Shown: positions 1 through 10,266 of the stretch, piece after piece
Numbering within the stretch: position 1 is the first letter of the stretch
Layout: every line of letters begins with the position of its first letter
Assembly (NCBI GenBank): GCA_020161265.1
Contig: JAIUOC010000009.1
Span: 1-64,000 of the forward strand
From: Chloroflexota bacterium
GTDB lineage: Bacteria; Chloroflexota; Chloroflexia; Chloroflexales; Herpetosiphonaceae
Reading direction: 5' to 3'
DNA: 64,000 nt
Translations under genes and position numbers: made by a program
Notes under the pieces: model-generated
Databases searched by the model: none
Seen by the model: only the letters and a program-made list of their open reading frames with translations
What the model was told of the DNA's origin: nothing

Positions 1-3000
1 TGGTGGCGGTGCCGTGGGCCTCGACATACGAGATGGCATCGGCTGCCAGATTGGCGTCGGCCAGCGCGGCCTGCACCACCGCCGCCTGCCCGACCACGCT
101 GGGTGCCGTGTAGCCGACCTTCAGCCCCCCGTCGTTATTGATCGCCGACCCGCGGATGACCGCGTGGATAGTGTCGCCGTCGGCCAGCGCATCCGCTAGC
201 CGCTTCAGCACCACGATCGCCACCCCGTCGCCGAAGGTCGCGCCGCCCGCGTTGGCGTCGAACGTCCGGCAGTGGCCGTCCGGTGACACCTGATCGCCTT
301 CCTGAAATAGATAGCCGGTGTTGACCGGAACGCGGATAGACACGCCGCCCGCCAAGGCGATATCGCAGTCGCCGTGGCGCAGGCTGCGGCAGGCCAGGTG
401 GGTGGCGACCAGCGAGGTCGAGCAGTAGGTCTGGATGCTGAAACTCGGCCCGCGCAGGTCAAGTTTATAGGAGACATATGTCGCCAAGGCGTCCTTGTCG
501 TTTTGCAACATGATCGCTTCGCTCATGTGTTCGCGGAGCGCATGGTCGTCCATCAAATGATGGAAGTAGTAATTCATGTTGGTGCCACCGAAGACGCCGA
601 CCAGGCCGGGGTAGCGCTGGGTATCGTAGCCAGCCTGCTCCAGGGCCTCCCAGGCGCATTCTTGGAACAAGCGCTGCTGCGGGTCGAGAAACTCCGCCTC
701 GCGCGGCGTGTAGCCGAAAAACGCCGCATCGAACAAGCTGACATCATTCGCCAGGAGCGGTCGCGATTTGACGTAGTCGGGGTGCTGCACCAGCAGCGGA
801 TCAACACCGGCCGCCAGCAACTCTGCGTCGGTGAAGTGGGTCGTCGACTCCACGCCATTCCGTATATTCTGCCAGAGGGCATCGACGGTGGATGCGCCGG
901 GGAAGCGCCCGACCATGCCGATGATCGCGATGCCATCCTGCTCGGCGGTCTGGCGCACGCGCTGGCGCCGCTCGGCCAACAGCGCATCGGCGGGCGCGAC
1001 GGCGGAAGCGTCTGGCAACAGGTACTGAACCAGCGCGCTAATAGTGGGTGCTTCAAAGATCGCCACCGCCGGTACTTGGGTCTTGAACTCCTTCTTGAGC
1101 CGGGCGATCAGCTGAAGCGCGATCAGCGAATTGCCGCCCAGATCGAAGAAGTTGTCGTGGATGCCAATCTCATCGATACCAAGGACATGTTTCCAGATCT
1201 CTGTGATCCGCCGCTCATAGTCGCTGCTGGTTTGCCCAACCGGACTGAACGAAGCCGGAGCCGCCATGGTATCATCCGCCGCAGCATCAGCGCGCAGGGA
1301 TTCGAGGCGGACCCACTGGCGAATGCGGGCATCCAGGTCGCCGGTCGAGTTGATGATCACCGGCTCATTGCGCGTTGCGACCGCCCGCTCAAAGGCGTCG
1401 GCGCCCTCCGCCGGGTTCATCTCGTACTGGGCCACGGTCGTGCCAATAGCATCGTGTCCGGCCCTGAGCTGCCAGGTGTCCCAATTAACGCAGACCCAAG
1501 GCACCGCGTGCGTGCGGTTGTGGCGCTGGGTGAAGGCGTTCATAAAGCTGTTCGCCGCCGCATAGCCGCCAAAGCTCAGCCCGCCCAGCACCGCCGAGAT
1601 CGAGGAAAACAGCACGCAGAAGTCGAGCGGGCGGTCGCCCAATGCCGTTTCCAGCGCGTACAGGCCGTAGGCCTTCGGCTGGAAATGCCATTCGCATTCC
1701 TTCGGTCCGAGTGTAGGGATAGGTTGATACGATTGCGGGTCGGAGATACCGGCGGCGTGGAGCACCCCGTGGAGCGTGCCAAACCGCGCTTCAGCAGTCG
1801 CGAGCACGCGTTGAAGGTCGGCCACCTGCGCCACATCGGCGGCCATAACCTCAACCGTGCCGCCAGCGGCTTCGATCATCCGCACACGCTGGATACGCTG
1901 GCTGGTGGCGTCGTCCGCGCCGTGTTCGCTCAGCCACGCGTCCCAGGCCGCCCGCTCCGGCAAGCCCTGCCGGCCAACCAGCACCAGTTTCGCCTGTGCC
2001 GTCCGCGCCAGATGCTCGGCCAGTACCAGCCCGACCCCGCCGAACCCACCCGTGATCACATACACCCCACCCGACCGCACCACCCGCGATCCCGGCGCCT
2101 CCAGCCGAATCGGTTGGTAGGTTTCTTCCAGGCGCTGACCATCGCGGTAGGCTACGCGCAGCGCGTCACTGGTCGCCAGACACTCCGCCGCCAGCAACCC
2201 GACTGCGGCGGCATCGGCCATCGCAAGGTCGACGCTGCGCACACGGATGGTCAGGTTCTCCTGACCGATCACCGTCGCCAGCCCCAGCAGCGTGGCGTGT
2301 TCGGCCACGGGGATCGCGTGCGTACCGACCGCCTGCATCCCGGCGGTCACCACCAAGAGCTGCACCGCTTCGTCGATCACCTGCGCGCTCACCGCCTGCG
2401 CCAGTTGGAGCAGGTCGTAGTAGCCGATTGCCTGAGCCGCCTGAAAGCGGGCCGGGCCGGTCAGGGCTGAGTCGAGCGGCGCCAAGCCGCCCAGCCACAG
2501 GATGTGGCTGGGTAGGCCGCCGTCGGCGCGCAGCGCGTCAAGCAGCGAACCGTAGGCCGCAGCGTCAGCCGGCCCGGCGGCCAGGGTGACGGTGTGGCCG
2601 GCCGCACGAAGGGACGCAGCCACCGCCGTGCCCAGCCCGTGGGCATCGGGCAGGATCAGCCAGCGACCGGGGGCAGCCGGGGCGCCGAGCGCGGTGGGCG
2701 CCCAGTCGGGCCGGTAGAACCAGTCGGCCACATCCGCATGCCGGCCCAGCGACGGGGCGAGAGGCGCGGCGACCGGCCGGTTTGCGGCATCGACCCAGAA
2801 GCGTTTGCGCTCAAAGGGATACGTCGGCAAGGGCAGCCGACGCCGCTGTGTCGGCGCAAAGCCGACCCAATCGATGGTAATACCCAGCGACCAGAGCCGA
2901 CCAATCGATTGGAGTACATGAGCCAGCTCAGATTGGCGTTCGTGAGCCGCCGGCAACAACGCCAGCACATGCTTCATCCGTTCGCGGCCACAGGCCGGAT

Positions 3001-5509
3001 GCTGGCGGATAAACGACCCCAGCGCCTGCCCCGGTCCCACTTCCAGCACCACCAGCTGGGCATCGGCCAGCAAGGTGCCAACGCCATCGGCAAATTGCAC
3101 CGTCTCGACCATATGCCGCGCCCAGTAGCCCGGGTCGGTCGCCTGGGCATCGGTGATCCAGGTGCCCGTCACATTCGAGATATAGGGAATCTGCGGGGCC
3201 TGGAGCCGCAGCGTGCCCACCAGTGCGGTCAGTTCAGCCGCCACCGGCACCAGCATCGGCGAGTGGAAGGCGTGGCTCGTCTCCAGCCAGCGACTAGCCA
3301 CCTCGTTTGCGTCCAGCCGCACCTTGACCGCTTCCAATGCGGCGTGCGGGCCGGCCAGGACGCAGGTCATCGGGCTGTTGACCACCGCCAGCACTACCTC
3401 GGTATTCAGGTAGGGCTGGATGGCCTCGACGCCCAGCGAGACGGCCAGCATCGCGCCATGCGGCTGGGCCTGGATCCATTGCGCGCGTTTGGCGACCAGG
3501 GTCAAGGCATCCTCGAGGTTCAGCACGCCGGCGACCGTCGCCGCGACGTACTCGCCCACGCTGTAGCCGAGCAGCGCTTGCGGCTGGATACCCCAGCTCG
3601 CCAGCAGTTGGACCAGCGCATACTCCACCACAAACACCGCCGGCTGGGCCAGCGCCGTCTGATGCAGCGTCCCCGCCGCTATCCCACTGCCTTCCGGCAG
3701 GGCTGACAGGAGCGCTGAGGCTGACGCAGGAACGACCTGGTCAGCGGGATACAAGGCGGCGCGCAGATCCTGGCCAAGGCGCGAGGCCAGTAACCCAGCG
3801 CACCGGTCGACCGCCTCGCGGAACACCGTCTCAGTCGCGTACAGCGTCCCGGCCATGCCGGCGTAGTGGTCGCCCACACCGGGGAACACAAACGCCAGCG
3901 ATTGATCGCGGGTAACTTGCTGAAAACTCAGTAGGCGGCGGGGATCACGGGCTTTGAGGGCAGCCGCAGCATCGCGGGAGTCGCTGGCCACGAGCACGCG
4001 CCGATAGCTGAAAGGCGCCCGGCCGACGCGCAGGGTGTGGGCCACATCGGCCATATCAACGGTCTGCGCTTCGAGGTAGGCGGCCAAGTTATCGGTCGCC
4101 GTTTCCAATGCCGTTTCAGTTTTGGCCGACAGCACCAACAGCTCGGCCGGGCGGGCAGGGCTGATGGTCGCGGGCATCGGCACCGGTGCTTCTTCCAGCA
4201 CGACGTGGGCGTTGGTGCCGCCCAGGCCAAACGAACTGACGCCAGCCCGACGCGGCGCACCGCCATCCGCGGGCCAGTCACGCAGCTGGGTGTTGACGTA
4301 GAACGGACTGTTAGCCAGGTCGATATCGGGACTGGGCGTCTCGAAATCAAGATGCGGCGGCAGCTGGCGGTGGTGCAGGGCCAGGGCCGCCTTGATCAGA
4401 CCGGTGACGCCCGAGGCCCGGTCGAGGTGGCCGATGTTGGGCTTGACCGACCCCAGCGCACAGAATTGTTTGCGCTCGGCGCCACGCTCGAAGACCTTGA
4501 TCAACGCCGAAAGCTCCACTGAGTCGCCGAGCGGTGTGGCCGTGCCGTGGGTCTCGATGTAGCCGATCGTTTCCGGTTTGACGCCGGCGCGGCGCAGCGC
4601 GCGGGTAACCACCGCAGATTGGCCGGTGAGACCCGGGGCGGTGTAGCCGACCTTGCGAATACCGTCGTTGTTGATCGCCGACCCGCGGATGACGGCATAG
4701 ATATGGTCGCCATCTTTGATGGCGTCTTTCATACGTTTGAGGGCGACGATGCCGACGCCATTGCCCACCACGCTGCCCTGGGCCTTGGCATCGAAGGTGC
4801 GGCAATGCCCGTCGGGCGACAGGATGCCGCCCTCCTGGTACAGATAGCCGGTGCCATGGGGAATGCTGATGGCCGTGCCGCCGGCCAAGGCGATGCCGCA
4901 CTCATAGGTAAGCAGGCTCTGGCAGGCCATGTGGACCGCGACCAGCGAGGTGGAACAGTAGGTTTGTACCGCCACGCTCGGCCCGCGCAGATTGAATTTA
5001 TATGAGACGGTCGAGGCTAGCGCGTCAACCGAGTTGCCAATGTCGATCTGCAAGCCGCCCGCCAGCTCCACTACCTCCGGATTGGTGAAGAGGTTGTGGA
5101 TCATATACAGCGAGATGCTCGACCCGGCGAAGACGCCGATGGAGCCGGCGTAGGCGCCAGGATCGCAGGCGGCCTGCTCCAAGGCTTCCCAGGCGCACTC
5201 CAGAAACAGACGGTGCTGCGGGTCCATCACCTCAGCTTCGCGCGGCGTGTAGCCGAAGAAGCTGGCATCGAAGTGGTCGTAGCTATCCAGAAACGTCCCC
5301 GCCTTCACATAGTTCGGCAGTTTGAGCACTTCGGGATCGACGCCAGCCGCCAGCAGTTCCGCATCCGAGTAGCTGCGGATCGAACGCACGCCGGCAGTGA
5401 TGTTCCGCCACAGCTCATCGACGTTCTGGGCGCCGGGGAAGCGCCCGGCCATGCCGATGATCGCCACCGCAGTGTCGTAATTAGCATCGTGCGACGTTGG
5501 CCCGCTCAT
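1..5509 (-). CDS. Modular type I polyketide synthase, KS-AT-KR-ACP-KS... (3' partial)
   Basis: Extends a polyketide chain by one ketide, reduces the beta-keto group to hydroxyl, and passes the chain to a second module that continues outside the window. At least 1836 residues are visible. The order is KS1 (active Cys about residue 185 in QTYCSTSL, HGTAT and NVGHLD histidines present), AT (GYSVGEYVAA nucleophile motif; HAFH, usually malonyl-CoA specific), a KR structural half beginning WFYRPDW, an active KR (TGGFGGVG NADPH motif, catalytic Tyr in GGYAAANSF), ACP (DLGGNSL) and KS2 (QTYCSTSL at about nt 410-440). There is no DH or ER, so a hydroxyl should be retained. The ATG lies inside the stop of the upstream PKS (ATGA-type overlap), which implies translational coupling. 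The other reading frames in this stretch are shadows. Domain calls are sure; substrate is inferred. Confidence 0.93.
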   Translation of the reverse strand, partial: MSGPTSHDANYDTAVAIIGMAGRFPGAQNVDELWRNITAGVRSIRSYSDAELLAAGVDPEVLKLPNYVKAGTFLDSYDHFDASFFGYTPREAEVMDPQHRLFLECAWEALEQAACDPGAYAGSIGVFAGSSISLYMIHNLFTNPEVVELAGGLQIDIGNSVDALASTVSYKFNLRGPSVAVQTYCSTSLVAVHMACQSLLTYECGIALAGGTAISIPHGTGYLYQEGGILSPDGHCRTFDAKAQGSVVGNGVGIVALKRMKDAIKDGDHIYAVIRGSAINNDGIRKVGYTAPGLTGQSAVVTRALRRAGVKPETIGYIETHGTATPLGDSVELSALIKVFERGAERKQFCALGSVKPNIGHLDRASGVTGLIKAALALHHRQLPPHLDFETPSPDIDLANSPFYVNTQLRDWPADGGAPRRAGVSSFGLGGTNAHVVLEEAPVPMPATISPARPAELLVLSAKTETALETATDNLAAYLEAQTVDMADVAHTLRVGRAPFSYRRVLVASDSRDAAAALKARDPRRLLSFQQVTRDQSLAFVFPGVGDHYAGMAGTLYATETVFREAVDRCAGLLASRLGQDLRAALYPADQVVPASASALLSALPEGSGIAAGTLHQTALAQPAVFVVEYALVQLLASWGIQPQALLGYSVGEYVAATVAGVLNLEDALTLVAKRAQWIQAQPHGAMLAVSLGVEAIQPYLNTEVVLAVVNSPMTCVLAGPHAALEAVKVRLDANEVASRWLETSHAFHSPMLVPVAAELTALVGTLRLQAPQIPYISNVTGTWITDAQATDPGYWARHMVETVQFADGVGTLLADAQLVVLEVGPGQALGSFIRQHPACGRERMKHVLALLPAAHERQSELAHVLQSIGRLWSLGITIDWVGFAPTQRRRLPLPTYPFERKRFWVDAANRPVAAPLAPSLGRHADVADWFYRPDWAPTALGAPAAPGRWLILPDAHGLGTAVAASLRAAGHTVTLAAGPADAAAYGSLLDALRADGGLPSHILWLGGLAPLDSALTGPARFQAAQAIGYYDLLQLAQAVSAQVIDEAVQLLVVTAGMQAVGTHAIPVAEHATLLGLATVIGQENLTIRVRSVDLAMADAAAVGLLAAECLATSDALRVAYRDGQRLEETYQPIRLEAPGSRVVRSGGVYVITGGFGGVGLVLAEHLARTAQAKLVLVGRQGLPERAAWDAWLSEHGADDATSQRIQRVRMIEAAGGTVEVMAADVAQVADLQRVLATAEARFGTLHGVLHAAGISDPQSYQPIPTLGPKECEWHFQPKAYGLYALETALGDRPLDFCVLFSSISAVLGGLSFGGYAAANSFMNAFTQRHNRTHAVPWVCVNWDTWQLRAGHDAIGTTVAQYEMNPAEGADAFERAVATRNEPVIINSTGDLDARIRQWVRLESLRADAAADDTMAAPASFSPVGQTSSDYERRITEIWKHVLGIDEIGIHDNFFDLGGNSLIALQLIARLKKEFKTQVPAVAIFEAPTISALVQYLLPDASAVAPADALLAERRQRVRQTAEQDGIAIIGMVGRFPGASTVDALWQNIRNGVESTTHFTDAELLAAGVDPLLVQHPDYVKSRPLLANDVSLFDAAFFGYTPREAEFLDPQQRLFQECAWEALEQAGYDTQRYPGLVGVFGGTNMNYYFHHLMDDHALREHMSEAIMLQNDKDALATYVSYKLDLRGPSFSIQTYCSTSLVATHLACRSLRHGDCDIALAGGVSIRVPVNTGYLFQEGDQVSPDGHCRTFDANAGGATFGDGVAIVVLKRLADALADGDTIHAVIRGSAINNDGGLKVGYTAPSVVGQAAVVQAALADANLAADAISYVEAHGTAT

Positions 5510-8500
5510 AGATCCCCCATTTCATCCAAATCCACAAAGTAGTTCAATTGCATCCTGCGCTGCTCGTCCTCGTGCTCGTCGCCGTCGTCGTGGGCGATGG
5601 CCGGCTGTTGGAGGTTGGTGATGTGGGCCGCTTGCAACTCAACCGTGGGCGACTCATACAACACATATGCGGGGAAGTTGTCGAGCTTCAGGGCTTTGCG
5701 CATGCGCCCAAACAGGTCGAGGCCTAGCAGCGAATTGCCGCCGAGGTCGAAAAAGTTATCGTCGATCCCGATCAGGTCGATGCCCAGCACATCGCTCCAT
5801 ATGGCGGCGATGCGCGTTTCGAGGTCGTTGCGCGGTGCGGCATAGGCCACAGCCAGGGCTGGCCGCGGGTAGCGCGACTGCTCGCGGTCTTCGCGCATCT
5901 TGAGGAACGCGGCGAACGAGCGCTGGCTAGCCTCGACTAGAAACGTCAGGTCACGCGGGCTGACAAAGATCTGCGGTAGATCGTAAGCCAAGATGCGGCG
6001 CAATGCTTCCATGCCGTCGGCGAAGTCGATGCCGAAGGTTCGGCGCGAGGCTATGAAGAACGCCCGTACTTCTTCGGTGAAGCCTTGTAGGCCTTCGCTC
6101 CAAGCGTCCCAGTGCCATTCGCCCCATCCGATCGAGATCGTCACTCCGTGGTCGCGGTGATGCAGCTGGGCATAGCTGTCCAGGAAGATGTTCGCCGCGC
6201 AGTAGTCGGCCTGGCCCTGGCCGCCGCCGGCCGCCGCGGCAACCGACGAGAACAGCACCAAGAAGTCAAGCGGCAAGGAGCGCACGGCCTGGGCGATCGC
6301 CAGGGTTCCCTGGACCTTTGGCGCAAGCACGCTGGCCGCCGCTTCGGCGGTCTTGAGCTGCATTAGGCCCACCCCTGGCACGCCGGCGGCATGGAACACC
6401 CCGTTGATGGCACCGAAGCGGGCGACAGCCTGGTCGATGGCTGCGGCGATCTGGCCGGCGTCGGCGACATCGGCCTGGAGCACCAGCACTTCGGCACCGC
6501 CAGCCTCAAGCTGTCGGAGGCAATGGACGCGATGCCCGGTGCCGCTCTCGGTGCCTTCGGCAGCGATGATGTCATCCCAGCGTTCGCGCGACGGTAGGGC
6601 AGTCCGCCCGATCAAGACCACTTTGGCCCGCACACTCGCCACCAGGTACTCGGCCAGGGCCAGGCCAATACCGCCCAAGCCGCCAGTTATGACATACACG
6701 CCCTGATCGCGCAAACGGGCGTGGGGATGGCTGAACTCAGGCAGGTGGATTTGCTCATATGCCTGGACCCAACGGTGCTGCCCACGCAGCGCAATCACGG
6801 CGCCGGTCGGGGTGCTGGCCAGTTCCACCACCAGGCGATCCACCAACTCCTCGCAGCCCTGCCGATCGGGTGCCCAGATCACATCGATGGAGCGCGCCGT
6901 CAGGTTGGGGTGCTCCTGAGGAATGATCTTGCACGGACCGATCACTGTCGATTTCGTTGCGTTCACCGCCTCCTGGCCGACAACCGCGTGAACGCCGGTG
7001 GTGACGACGTTGACCTCGCAGCGCTCCACGCCCTGGTTGCCCAGCGCCTGGGTCAGCGCCAACAGGCTGTAAAAGCCGCGCTCCAATATGCTGTCCACCT
7101 CGGTCGGCGACTCGTCGGCCAACTCAGCGGGCGAGGCCAGCCACAGGTGTAGCACGCGGCTGGGTTCAATGCCTTCGCGGGCGAGCTTCTTAATCACGCT
7201 GATGTAGTCTTCGCGTTCGGCGGGACGTACCGTGTAGCTTGCCGGGTCGGTGGCGGCGAATGCCGCACCCGGCGCGATCGTCACCACAGTCTGGCCGTGC
7301 TGTTTCAAGCGCTCGGCGAGCACAAGGCCCAGGCCGGAGTCATCAACCAGAAGCAGCCAGGTGTGTTGGTCGGCGAAAAGTGGGGCGCCTAGGATCGGCG
7401 ACGGCGGGCTGGTCCGTTTCCAGGAAGGCACAAAGAACCAGTCGCCAACGTCGGCGATGCGGTCGGCACTGTTGAGGAACTCGTCGTTGGCTAGCGAACT
7501 GCCCGACTTGCCGTGCGCATCGGCGTCCACCCAGTAGCGCTGGCGCTCAAACGGATAGGTCGGCAGCGAAAGCCGCCGCCGTTGTTCGCCCGCGGAGAAC
7601 GCGGCCCAGTCAATGTTCACCCCGGCAAGCCACAGCCGGCCCAAGGTTTCCAGCACGTGGGCCAACTCGGCCTGGCGACCGTGGGACGTCGGCAGCACGC
7701 TCAGGATCTGGCCCATACGCTCGCGAGAGCAAGCTGAATGTTGCTTGACAAACGACGCCAGCGCCTGGCCGGGGCCGACTTCCAGGATCAACGCCGGCTC
7801 TCCCTCCAGCAGCGCGCCAGCTCCGGCGGCAAACCGCACGGTCTGGCACATGTGCCGCGCCCAGTAGTCCGGGTCGGTGGCCTCTTCGACGGTGATCCAA
7901 GTGCCGGTGACGTTGGAGACATACGGTATGGCCGGCGGGTTGAGGGTCAGCGAGCAGGTCAGATCGGTCAGGGCCGCGCGGGCCGGCTCCAGCATCGCCG
8001 AATGGAAGGCATGGCTGGTCTCCAGCCAGCGGCAGGCAACTTCATCGGCGGCGCATTGCCTGGCCACGGCCTCAAGAGCCGCCGCCGGTCCGGCCAAGAT
8101 GGAGGCGCTCGGACTGTTAACCGCTGCCAAGGCGACATCGCCCCGGACGTAGCGCCGCGCATCGTCCTCGCCCAGGCTGACCGCCAGCATGGAGCCGGCA
8201 GGCAGATTCTGGATCAGCCTGGCGCGGAGGGCCACCAGACGCAGCGCGTCCTCCAGGCTCAGCACGCCGGCGACCGTTGCCGCGACGTATTCGCCCAGGC
8301 TGTAGCCCAGCAGCGCCTGCGGACGGATGCCCCAGCTCGCCAGCAATTGCACCAGCGCGTACTCGACTACAAACACCGCCGGCTGGGCCAGCGCCGTCTG
8401 GTGCAGCGTCCCGGCAGGCGTTCCGGCAGGCAGGCCTGCCAGCAACTGGCGGAAATCCAGGCCGGCCGCCGGTGCCCCATTGCCGCGCCCGGACTCTGGA

Positions 8501-10254
8501 TACAGCACCGCCAGCAAATCCTGGTCCAGCAGCGGATTCAGCAGCGTGCAGCACTCGTCAACCACCACGCGAAAGCGCGCTTCGTGAGTGTACAGGTCCG
8601 CGGCCATCCCTGCATAGTGGTCGCCGACGCCCGGGAACAGGAAGGCCACCGACCGATCACGGTCGGTCTGGTTGGCGGTCAGCCCGCGGACACCAGCCGC
8701 CTCCAACTGCGCGATGGCATCGTCACGGTCGCGGGCCACGAGGGCACGCCGGTGGTTGAAGGCGGTGCGACCGACCTGGAGGGTATGGGCGACGTCGGCC
8801 AAGTCCACCTCGGGATAGGCTCGCAAGAAGCTGGCCAGGTTGGCGGCCATTGTTTGCAGGGCGGAGTCGGTTTTGGCCGACAGCAGCAGCAGCTGCTGCG
8901 GGTATGATTGACCGGACGGCGCCTCGAGCGGCGTTTCCTGGAGCACGACATGGGCATTGGTGCCGCCTAGGCCGAACGAGCTGACGCCGGCGCGGCGCGG
9001 CGTCCGACCGTCGGTCTCCCAGGGCCGCAACGCCGTATTGACAAAAAACGGGCTATTGGATAAATCAATCTCGGGGCTGGCCTGCTCGAAATTAAGACTC
9101 GGCGGAATCTCTCGGTGCTTCAGCGCCAGCACGGTTTTGATCAAGCCGGTCACGCCTGCGGCGCGGTCGAGATGACCAACGTTGGGCTTGACCGAACCGA
9201 GCGCACAGTACTGGGTCTGGTCGGTCTGCTGCTTGTAGGCCTTGATCGTCGCCGCGAGCTCGATCGAGTCGCCCAGCGCCGTGGCCGTGCCGTGGGCCTC
9301 AAGGTAGCCCACCGTCGCGGGGTCGACGCCAGCGTGGGCCAACGCTTCGGCGATCACCGACGACTGCCCTTCCAGGCCGGGGGCGGTGTAGCCGACTTTG
9401 CGGATGCCGTCGTTGTTGACCGCCGAGCCGCGGATGACGGCGTACACGTGATCTCCATCTGCGACCGCCTGATCAAGGCGCTTGAGCGCGACGACGCCGG
9501 CGCCGTTGCTCATCACGCTGCCCTGGCCGTCGGCGTCAAAGGTGCGGCACTGGCCGTCGGGCGAAACAATGCCGCCCTCCTGGTACACATAGCCAGTCCC
9601 ATGGGGTACCGAGATCGCGACACCGCCAGCCAGCGCCATATCGCACTCGTAGTTGAGCAGGCTCTGGCAGGCCATGTGGACTGCCACCAGCGAGGTCGAG
9701 CAAAAAGTTTGTACGACCACGCTCGGCCCGCGGAAGTTAAGCTTGTAGGAGACCCAGGTCGAAAGCGAGTCCGACGAGTTCAGGACGCCGACCTGGAGCA
9801 TGCCCGCTTTGCGGAACACCTCGGCGTTGTTGAAGATATTATTCAACATATAGGTCGAGATGGCCGATCCGGCGAACACCCCAACCAGACCTTGGTAGGT
9901 TTCCGGGCTATAAGCGGCGTCCTCGAACGCCTCCCAAGAGCATTCTAGAAACAAGCGCAGCTGCGGGTCCATCAACTCGGCCTCGCGCGGCGTAAAGCCA
10001 AAGAACGCGGAGTCAAAGGAATCGATATTGTCGATGACCGTCCCGGCTTTCACATACTCGGGTTGGCTCATCAGATCCGGGTCTACCCCGGCGGCCAGCA
10101 GTTCTTCATCGGAAAAAAACCGGATCGATTGCACGCCCTGGGTCATGTTGCGCCAGAACTGATCCAGCGTGTTGGCGCCAGGGAAACGCCCTGCCATGCC
10201 GATGATGGCAACAGCGGTATCGAATTCGAAATCCTGTGATTCGCGATCTATCAT
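5506..10254 (-). CDS. Modular type I polyketide synthase, single module KS-AT-KR-ACP
   Basis: One-module PKS of 1582 residues. The KS has its nucleophile at Cys185 (QTFCSTSL), with HGTAT and NVGHLD. The AT starts near residue 540 (FPGVGDHYAGM), has the nucleophile motif GYSLGEYVAA, and carries HAFH, which points to malonyl-CoA. The KR (about residues 960-1400) has TGGLGGIG and the catalytic Tyr in ADYCAANIF. The ACP near residues 1480-1550 carries the phosphopantetheine serine in DLGGNSL. No DH or ER motif lies between AT and KR, so the product keeps a beta-hydroxyl. The KR lacks the LDD motif used to recognise B-type KRs, so I do not predict configuration. The C-terminus ends in a short acidic tail, probably for docking. 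It starts 12 nt after the previous PKS with GAGG upstream, and its stop overlaps the next gene. Confidence 0.95.
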   Translation of the reverse strand: MIDRESQDFEFDTAVAIIGMAGRFPGANTLDQFWRNMTQGVQSIRFFSDEELLAAGVDPDLMSQPEYVKAGTVIDNIDSFDSAFFGFTPREAELMDPQLRLFLECSWEAFEDAAYSPETYQGLVGVFAGSAISTYMLNNIFNNAEVFRKAGMLQVGVLNSSDSLSTWVSYKLNFRGPSVVVQTFCSTSLVAVHMACQSLLNYECDMALAGGVAISVPHGTGYVYQEGGIVSPDGQCRTFDADGQGSVMSNGAGVVALKRLDQAVADGDHVYAVIRGSAVNNDGIRKVGYTAPGLEGQSSVIAEALAHAGVDPATVGYLEAHGTATALGDSIELAATIKAYKQQTDQTQYCALGSVKPNVGHLDRAAGVTGLIKTVLALKHREIPPSLNFEQASPEIDLSNSPFFVNTALRPWETDGRTPRRAGVSSFGLGGTNAHVVLQETPLEAPSGQSYPQQLLLLSAKTDSALQTMAANLASFLRAYPEVDLADVAHTLQVGRTAFNHRRALVARDRDDAIAQLEAAGVRGLTANQTDRDRSVAFLFPGVGDHYAGMAADLYTHEARFRVVVDECCTLLNPLLDQDLLAVLYPESGRGNGAPAAGLDFRQLLAGLPAGTPAGTLHQTALAQPAVFVVEYALVQLLASWGIRPQALLGYSLGEYVAATVAGVLSLEDALRLVALRARLIQNLPAGSMLAVSLGEDDARRYVRGDVALAAVNSPSASILAGPAAALEAVARQCAADEVACRWLETSHAFHSAMLEPARAALTDLTCSLTLNPPAIPYVSNVTGTWITVEEATDPDYWARHMCQTVRFAAGAGALLEGEPALILEVGPGQALASFVKQHSACSRERMGQILSVLPTSHGRQAELAHVLETLGRLWLAGVNIDWAAFSAGEQRRRLSLPTYPFERQRYWVDADAHGKSGSSLANDEFLNSADRIADVGDWFFVPSWKRTSPPSPILGAPLFADQHTWLLLVDDSGLGLVLAERLKQHGQTVVTIAPGAAFAATDPASYTVRPAEREDYISVIKKLAREGIEPSRVLHLWLASPAELADESPTEVDSILERGFYSLLALTQALGNQGVERCEVNVVTTGVHAVVGQEAVNATKSTVIGPCKIIPQEHPNLTARSIDVIWAPDRQGCEELVDRLVVELASTPTGAVIALRGQHRWVQAYEQIHLPEFSHPHARLRDQGVYVITGGLGGIGLALAEYLVASVRAKVVLIGRTALPSRERWDDIIAAEGTESGTGHRVHCLRQLEAGGAEVLVLQADVADAGQIAAAIDQAVARFGAINGVFHAAGVPGVGLMQLKTAEAAASVLAPKVQGTLAIAQAVRSLPLDFLVLFSSVAAAAGGGQGQADYCAANIFLDSYAQLHHRDHGVTISIGWGEWHWDAWSEGLQGFTEEVRAFFIASRRTFGIDFADGMEALRRILAYDLPQIFVSPRDLTFLVEASQRSFAAFLKMREDREQSRYPRPALAVAYAAPRNDLETRIAAIWSDVLGIDLIGIDDNFFDLGGNSLLGLDLFGRMRKALKLDNFPAYVLYESPTVELQAAHITNLQQPAIAHDDGDEHEDEQRRMQLNYFVDLDEMGDL

Positions 10255-10266
10255 GGAAATACCTCG

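Noticed and set aside
374..2470. Long plus-strand open frame (698 codons)
   Set aside because: It is antisense to clear KS, ACP and KR motifs of the minus-strand PKS; long antisense frames are expected in GC-rich genes, and its translation has no recognisable domain.
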